A DNA stretch of 64,000 bases from Eucommia ulmoides (Eukaryota; Streptophyta; Magnoliopsida; Garryales; Eucommiaceae): positions 59,041,231-59,105,230 of the forward strand of contig CM028329.1 of assembly GCA_016647705.1 (NCBI GenBank), in the 5' to 3' direction. Below are positions 59,177-64,000 of this stretch, piece by piece. A model generated the notes under the pieces. That model did not search any database, was not told the origin of the DNA, and saw only the letters and a program-made list of their open reading frames with translations. The translations under genes were made by a program, and so were the position numbers. How positions within the stretch are numbered: position 1 is the stretch's first letter; every line of letters starts with the position of its first letter.

Positions 59177-60451
59177 GTTGCCCCCTAATCCTTAGTAGTG
59201 AGGTACGAGGTATTAAGGGGTAGTAGTGGTTGCGTTCGGCGCTAATGCCAAACCGGAAATCAGTGGTCCCTAGTTGGCACAAAACTTAGACTTGTACATT
59301 TTCACAGCACTTGTCTCCTGAAAATTAGAACCCCTTAGTAGTAGGAAGAGCTCTCATCCGAAATCTTTGTTTTGCTCGACGTTGTTTACTATGTTGTAAT
59401 TTTTCGAACATATATGTACATATGAGCAGTAGCGGCTCAGGAGCTCACACTCGGGTGAGGCCTAGAGATCTCCCCATGGTGATGATAACCGAGCATGGTC
59501 AGATCGAAGATTGAACTCGAACGATCTAAGCTCGGGAGATTTTTGAATGTTCTATCTTTTTAAACAGCCGAACGAGTCAGATCGAAGACTGAGCTCGAAA
59601 AAGCTTCAAGGGTTCTCATTTGATGACTACGAAGCGGAGGCTATTCAGAGAGTGGAGCTCGGGTAGACCTTAATTGGTCTTTCTCTTTTACTATGGCTGA
59701 ACAAAGTTAGATCGGAGAACAAAATCAAATGATATAAGCTTAGAGGTTCCTAATAGGTCCTATTTCTGAGCTTGACATAGTGCCAAAGGTCGGCTCGACG
59801 CCTGAACCTTGGCACAATTTTCTAATTTAGCACGGTTTTTTCATGAAGTTGAAATTTTTTCATGGTTTGTGCTTGACGGTGGTTGAGATCTTGAGCTCAG
59901 CCTGGTCAAACTCTTTTCAGTCTCAGCTCGGTCTCGTCTTCTCTACGGGAAGGGGTCTTGAGCTCAACTCGATCTCTTGTCTTCTCTGTAGGAAAGCATC
60001 TTGAGCTAAGCTTGTTCGCTCATCTTCTTTGCGGGAAGGGGTCTTGAGCTCAGATCGGTTAGGTGGGTTCTCCTTAGTAGGGCTCATCCCTAAGCCTTTT
60101 CGGGTTATCCCAAGTTCCCCTTATAGGAGCATCGTCCTTTTAGGGCGCCTGAGGTCAACTCGACTGTGAGGGGGTGGATGCTTAACTGCAGGTCATCAAA
60201 ATCGTTTGGTGTAACGCCATCAGTGGATGACAGCAGTCAGTCCCCAGGCTAACACTACCAACCTGTGTAAGGGGTCCTGTTATCACCCTCGACGCTATAC
60301 ATTGGGATGTCGCTTCTTCTTGAAGATCAACTGGAGGGCTACTCGTCTCCACCCATGGCGGGACGGAGAGCTTCTCATCTCTGCTTCTGCACTTCATTTG
60401 GAGATCGACTAGAGGGCTACTCGTCCCTGACTATGGCAGGACGAAAGGCCA
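59177..60451 (-). mobile_element. Gypsy-D 3' internal region with GTCTTGAGCTCA repeats
   Basis: The first ~300 bases duplicate 58028-58330. From 59880 to 60060 a ~60-base unit (CTTCTCTACGGGAAGGGGTC, TTGAGCTCA.CTCG) repeats three to four times. Short frames at 60182-60412 overlap on both strands and lack motifs. A copia LTR fragment abuts it at 60452. Confidence 0.6.
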
Positions 60452-60810
60452 TGTTGATCCTAAGATTTTGATAAATAATTAAATGTTGATGTTTTTGGTA
60501 GAACTAATGGTTTGATTGAGTATTTCAATTTATAAGTTCCAGTGATGAAGATATTGTGACAAATGCTGAATGGATGCTAAAGACGATGACAAAGATGATG
60601 AACGTTAAGAGCTTGAAGAACCTAGGGAAAATAACTCAGATTAAATTTTGACTCTTAATGTATCCCGATTACGATCACACACGACACAAAATATTTTTTT
60701 TATAATTATGTGTATTTTTAATAGGATCCTAATTAGTGAAATTATTTGCTTCTACGTGTAATTGAAAAAGAAATATTGATAATTGATTAAAATTGATTTT
60801 AAGAATTTAG
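60452..60810 (+). mobile_element. 5' fragment of a copia LTR (same family as 4354-7060)
   Basis: It begins TGTTGATCCTAAGATTTTGAT, against TGTTGATCCTAAAATTTTGAT at 4354. It follows that LTR for about 350 bases through AATTAA.T.TTGATGTTT, TTCCAGTGATGAAGAT, AATGGATGCTAAA, AAAATAACTCAG, CACACACGACACAAAA and ATTTGCTTCTACGTGTAATTG. Homology fades near 60810. The rest of the LTR is missing. Confidence 0.8.
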
Positions 60811-62312
60811 TGGAACTAACTGAGAAAAGAAATCAGTTAAAGGGACAAAAACGTCGAAGAAAATGGATTAAAACTTAATTAAGGAGAGAGATTTACAAAT
60901 TTAGATATACAATTTTGAAAGGAAAAAGAAAGTCACACGTAATTTTTGGAGCTAAAATGTATATTTGAAATTGAAATTGTAAGTCAAATATTGTTTTCAT
61001 AAATAATTTTTACCACCATAAAATTATCTTTTCACATTGAACAATTTATTTGATGGAATTGATTTTTATTTAAGAAAAGTTGTAGTTTTGGTCTTTTATG
61101 CTTGGAGTGGGTGGTTTTGGCCCCTGAAAGGACGAAAATAATCCAAAAATTCAACCAAATTGTTAGCACCATTATCAACTGAACATGATTAAAGCAAAAA
61201 TATAATATTAAGGGAAAATTACAATCCAAATTACACATAAAATTACTGGCTAATTTCACTAATTAAGTAATAAATCATTAACTCTTAGAATACAAATTAC
61301 AAGCACAATGCAATCTCGAAATTCAAATTTGTATAATATTTACCATTACCAGATTTGTCCTCAATAGATTTGTCGGGATTAAGAGTTATCATATTCTTTT
61401 TTGGTTTTTCAGAGTATCTCCGCACCACGGTCAGCGGAGATTAATCTCTTGAGATACTGTCAGGTACTAGAAGCAGGACATCTCTCTCAACAGAGCATTT
61501 TTCAGTCACAACCCCCCATGGTTTGATCCCTGGAGGTGTTGTTTAAGGAACCCAAACCCCTTCCACTCGGACCAATTCATGTTGGTAGAGTTTTCATATT
61601 CAACAAATCATTTTATTTTGATTTCCTTGCAAGATAATAGAGATTGGAAGTTTCCATATTCAAGAAAATTATTTTATTAAAATCAAAATAACTATTATTG
61701 TATACATTTTTTTTCACAATCTAATTATATATTCAGATTCATCTAAATAAGATTTTTAAAATGATGTCAAATTCACTCTTTTTTATTTTTTTTTTATTTT
61801 TTTGTTTTCACATTCATTTTACATTTAATATAATACTTTTAAAATTTTTAATTTCTATTATATTGGATATTATATTCGATAATCACGGTACATAAAGAAT
61901 TTAGTGATGTTACATATAATATTAACATCACAGCTAATGTTATATATAATATCTATATGCATCCCGATTTAGAACTCTATAAGAAAAGAGATAAAGACAT
62001 TTTTGGCCCTTGACAAATGGCTTAGGCGTCCAATTGGCTCCTAACTTTTGCAACTCGACACATTTGCCCTTGACATTTCAAAATAGTGTCAAATTGGCCC
62101 CTAAGGCGAGTTCTGTGAAGTCAAAGTAATGGTCAACGTTTCTTTAAAGATATTTTGGTCTTTTTATTTAATGAGATTAATTTGAAAAGTCATCCAAACT
62201 TCTGGGGGTTAAAATATTTTTTTTCCTTCTATTTTTGCCTTTTCTTTCTCAATTGAGAGAAAAAATCTTTATTTTCTAAGTTTTTTAGGAACCGAAACAA
62301 ACACAATAACTA
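60811..62312. other. AT-rich intergenic sequence
   Basis: No gene is supported. The segment 61990-62130 has GGCCCTTGACAAATGGC..., AATTGGCTCCTAAC, CACATTTGCCCTTGACA and AAATTGGCCCCTAAGG words typical of foldback repeats, but I did not find an opposite arm. GTTTGATCCC at 61531 resembles a tRNA B box; no SINE body was recognised. Confidence 0.45.
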
Positions 62313-62540
62313 AGGTGGGGTTTGTTAATGTTTATGTTCCCAATTTTTTGTTTCCAATCTCAAAAACTCAGGAAAAAAAAAAGGGAAAAAATTCCATTCT
62401 GTTCTAAGAATTTTGTGCTAAAAATCAAGGAGTAGAACATAAGCATATTCTCTCTTTATTTTTATTTTTATTTTTTCCTTTTATTTTCTCCCATATTGAA
62501 ACACAGATTTGGGAACAAAAATACTAAACAAACAGGGCCT
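62313..62540. mobile_element. 228-bp MITE with imperfect TIRs
   Basis: The left end AGGTGGGGTTTGTTAATGTTT with TATGTTCCCAA inside it pairs with the right end TTGGGAACAAAAATACT, AAACAAACAGGGCCT. TA precedes the left end and follows the right end, as for the MITE at 40501. The superfamily is unsettled. The interior is A- and T-rich with no ORF. Confidence 0.6.
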
Positions 62541-64000
62541 TAATGTTTCCATTCCTAGAAAACTATATATATATATATGAAAATGAAAAAAAAAAATGGA
62601 AAAGCACTACAATTTCACCAAAACCAAACCTTAGAACACATGAGTTTCCATTAAAACAACTATTCGAAGCATTTTTCCACAAAAAACTTATAATATACCT
62701 GGGTTTTGTTCAATTCCCAAAATTAAACTCAAACACAAGCCCTAATTCCTCCAAAATTCAAGAACATGGGTGCACATATTTCTACTCAAAATCAACAAAT
62801 TTATACGGAATTATATGCAATCAACCCCAATGATTCTAAATCATATACAACATGGAAAACAAACAAGTGAAGATCAATTTGGATAACACATATACTAATT
62901 GAAAGAAAAATGCAATGGCTTTCAAGTTTCAATAGAGCAAACTATTGATTGAATAAGTATACAAGCCAGTTGATGGTTCTTCGACTGAAAAAACACAAAC
63001 ACAACATTGCTTGAACAAAGTCTAAAAATTCCCCAATTCATTTGCAAACAAAATGGAATGAGACCTTAATATAAGTACATCAATGGCGTTGATTCCGTCC
63101 AGAATTTTACTAATCAAAGAGGAAAAAATAAAAATAAAAAGAATAAAAGCACTTGGCTCTGATCAACCATGGAGAATACAACATTCTATTGAAACAATTT
63201 ATGTTTAAAAAAATACATTTCCATTTGAATCAGAATGCTGAATTCAAACAATAATCACAGGAAATTGAGGATATACACATTTGATATTAAAAACTCGAAC
63301 AGAAAGATAATTAAATCAAACGACCAATTCAATTAAGGAATATTTTACCAAATCAAAAGCAGTGCGAGTACATCCTCACCGGTTGCGATTCAATTTCGAC
63401 GAAGGAACAACGCTTTCGGTCAATTTCGAAGAAGTAGTGGCAGGATTAGGTTTGGTAGCAGCAGTAGACCGCAAGATTCGGCGGCGGCGATGGTGAGTGG
63501 TTTGGGGCATCTCCGAGTAGTTCTACAAGAAAGATGGTGTTTTGATTTGCGATTGGAGAAGAGGGGAGGGATGGGGTTAGTGAATTTGGGAAAGGAATTG
63601 AATGGACATCATTGAACGGTTAATGAAGCTCCGCCACATGCTCCAGCGGGAGCTGAAGCTGAAGCTGGGCCTATTATTCGACGATGGTGATGTTTGGTTC
63701 GGTGTTGTTGTTTGGGGTCTTTAGGGATATGGTTTTGCAGATGGTGTTTAGTTCGGCGATGGTGGAGACGGTGGTAGAGGTGGTCTTTGGTTTGGCGATA
63801 GTAGAGGCGGTTGTGTGGTGGTGTGGTGGTGCAGAGCAATGTTTTTAAAACTAGAGCAGATGTCGAACCAGAAAATTCACCGAATCATGGGTCACCTATT
63901 CAACCGGTAGGCAAATCGTGGTTGAACCGGTGACGAAGAACCTTTAACTCTTTTGTCTCTTTGACGAAGAACCTTATTAGTGCAACTTTTCTTTGACGGA
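62541..64000. other. Right-end sequence without a supported gene
   Basis: AT-rich to about 63360, then GC-richer sequence (63370-63900) with GCGGCGGCGATGG, TTCGGCGATGGTGGAGACGG and repeated GGTGGTG words, in the style of a gene leader or captured leader read on the minus strand. The minus frame at 63609-63839 is a reading of this repeat and is not convincing. A gene may begin past the window edge. Confidence 0.35.

Noticed and set aside
61425..61560. Possible SINE or tRNA-like sequence (B-box-like GTTTGATCCC)
   Set aside because: No A box at the right spacing, no tRNA fold and no A-rich tail or flanking duplication was found.
63609..63839. 76-codon minus-strand frame rich in His/Arg
   Set aside because: It is a reading of GGTGGTG-type repeats with no motif; a real gene past the window edge cannot be judged.

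Overview
The window is plant nuclear DNA, most likely from a eudicot. The signs are AT-rich intergenic sequence full of nested LTR retrotransposons, several MITEs, a CACTA element, a Helitron-type 3' end, and a single multi-exon gene with GT-AG introns. Only one intact host gene is seen. It is a nine-exon plus-strand gene at 42835-45771 that encodes a 494-residue serine peptidase of family S28 (lysosomal Pro-X carboxypeptidase-like), with a secretion signal and a complete Ser-Asp-His triad. Most other open frames are chance frames in repeats or fragments of dead elements.

Left block (1-7060): a three-layer nest. Ty1/copia element B has a broken reverse transcriptase/RNase H at 2820-4106 and a 3' LTR at 4354-7060. 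A 1.4-kb solo-LTR-type repeat (called LTR-P here) had inserted into it, and a second copy of the same copia family (A, 1-2084) is now fused to the interior of that LTR-P copy. A 573-bp hAT-type MITE sits in the LTR of B.

Middle-left block (9262-20127): one non-autonomous Ty3/gypsy element (called gypsy-C) with LTRs at both ends, a decayed primer-binding site, a purine-rich tract, several different tandem arrays and antisense coiled-coil relics. It has been opened by three LTR-P insertions, each with a target duplication that is exact or one base off.

Central block (20128-42600): AT-rich repeats, a 2.9-kb LTR-like unit inserted in a TA tract, a decayed minus-strand copia-like region carrying another LTR-P copy (TSD GCATG), a foldback Mutator-type MITE with a perfect 9-bp TSD, five unrecognised coding relics, and a 4.7-kb CACTA-type element (36751-41486) that carries exon-like host sequence.

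Right block (46100-64000): a stretch of about 10 kb made of UTR-, exon- and splice-site-like sequence that ends in a canonical Helitron 3' terminus at 56345; a minus-strand gypsy element (called gypsy-D) whose two LTRs flank a nearly deleted interior; a detached piece of the same copia LTR family as at 4354; another MITE; and unassigned sequence.

The parts of the window do not form a pathway. The biology on show is layered transposition and recombination around one peptidase gene. All family assignments rest on visible termini, target-site duplications and motifs; no database search was possible.
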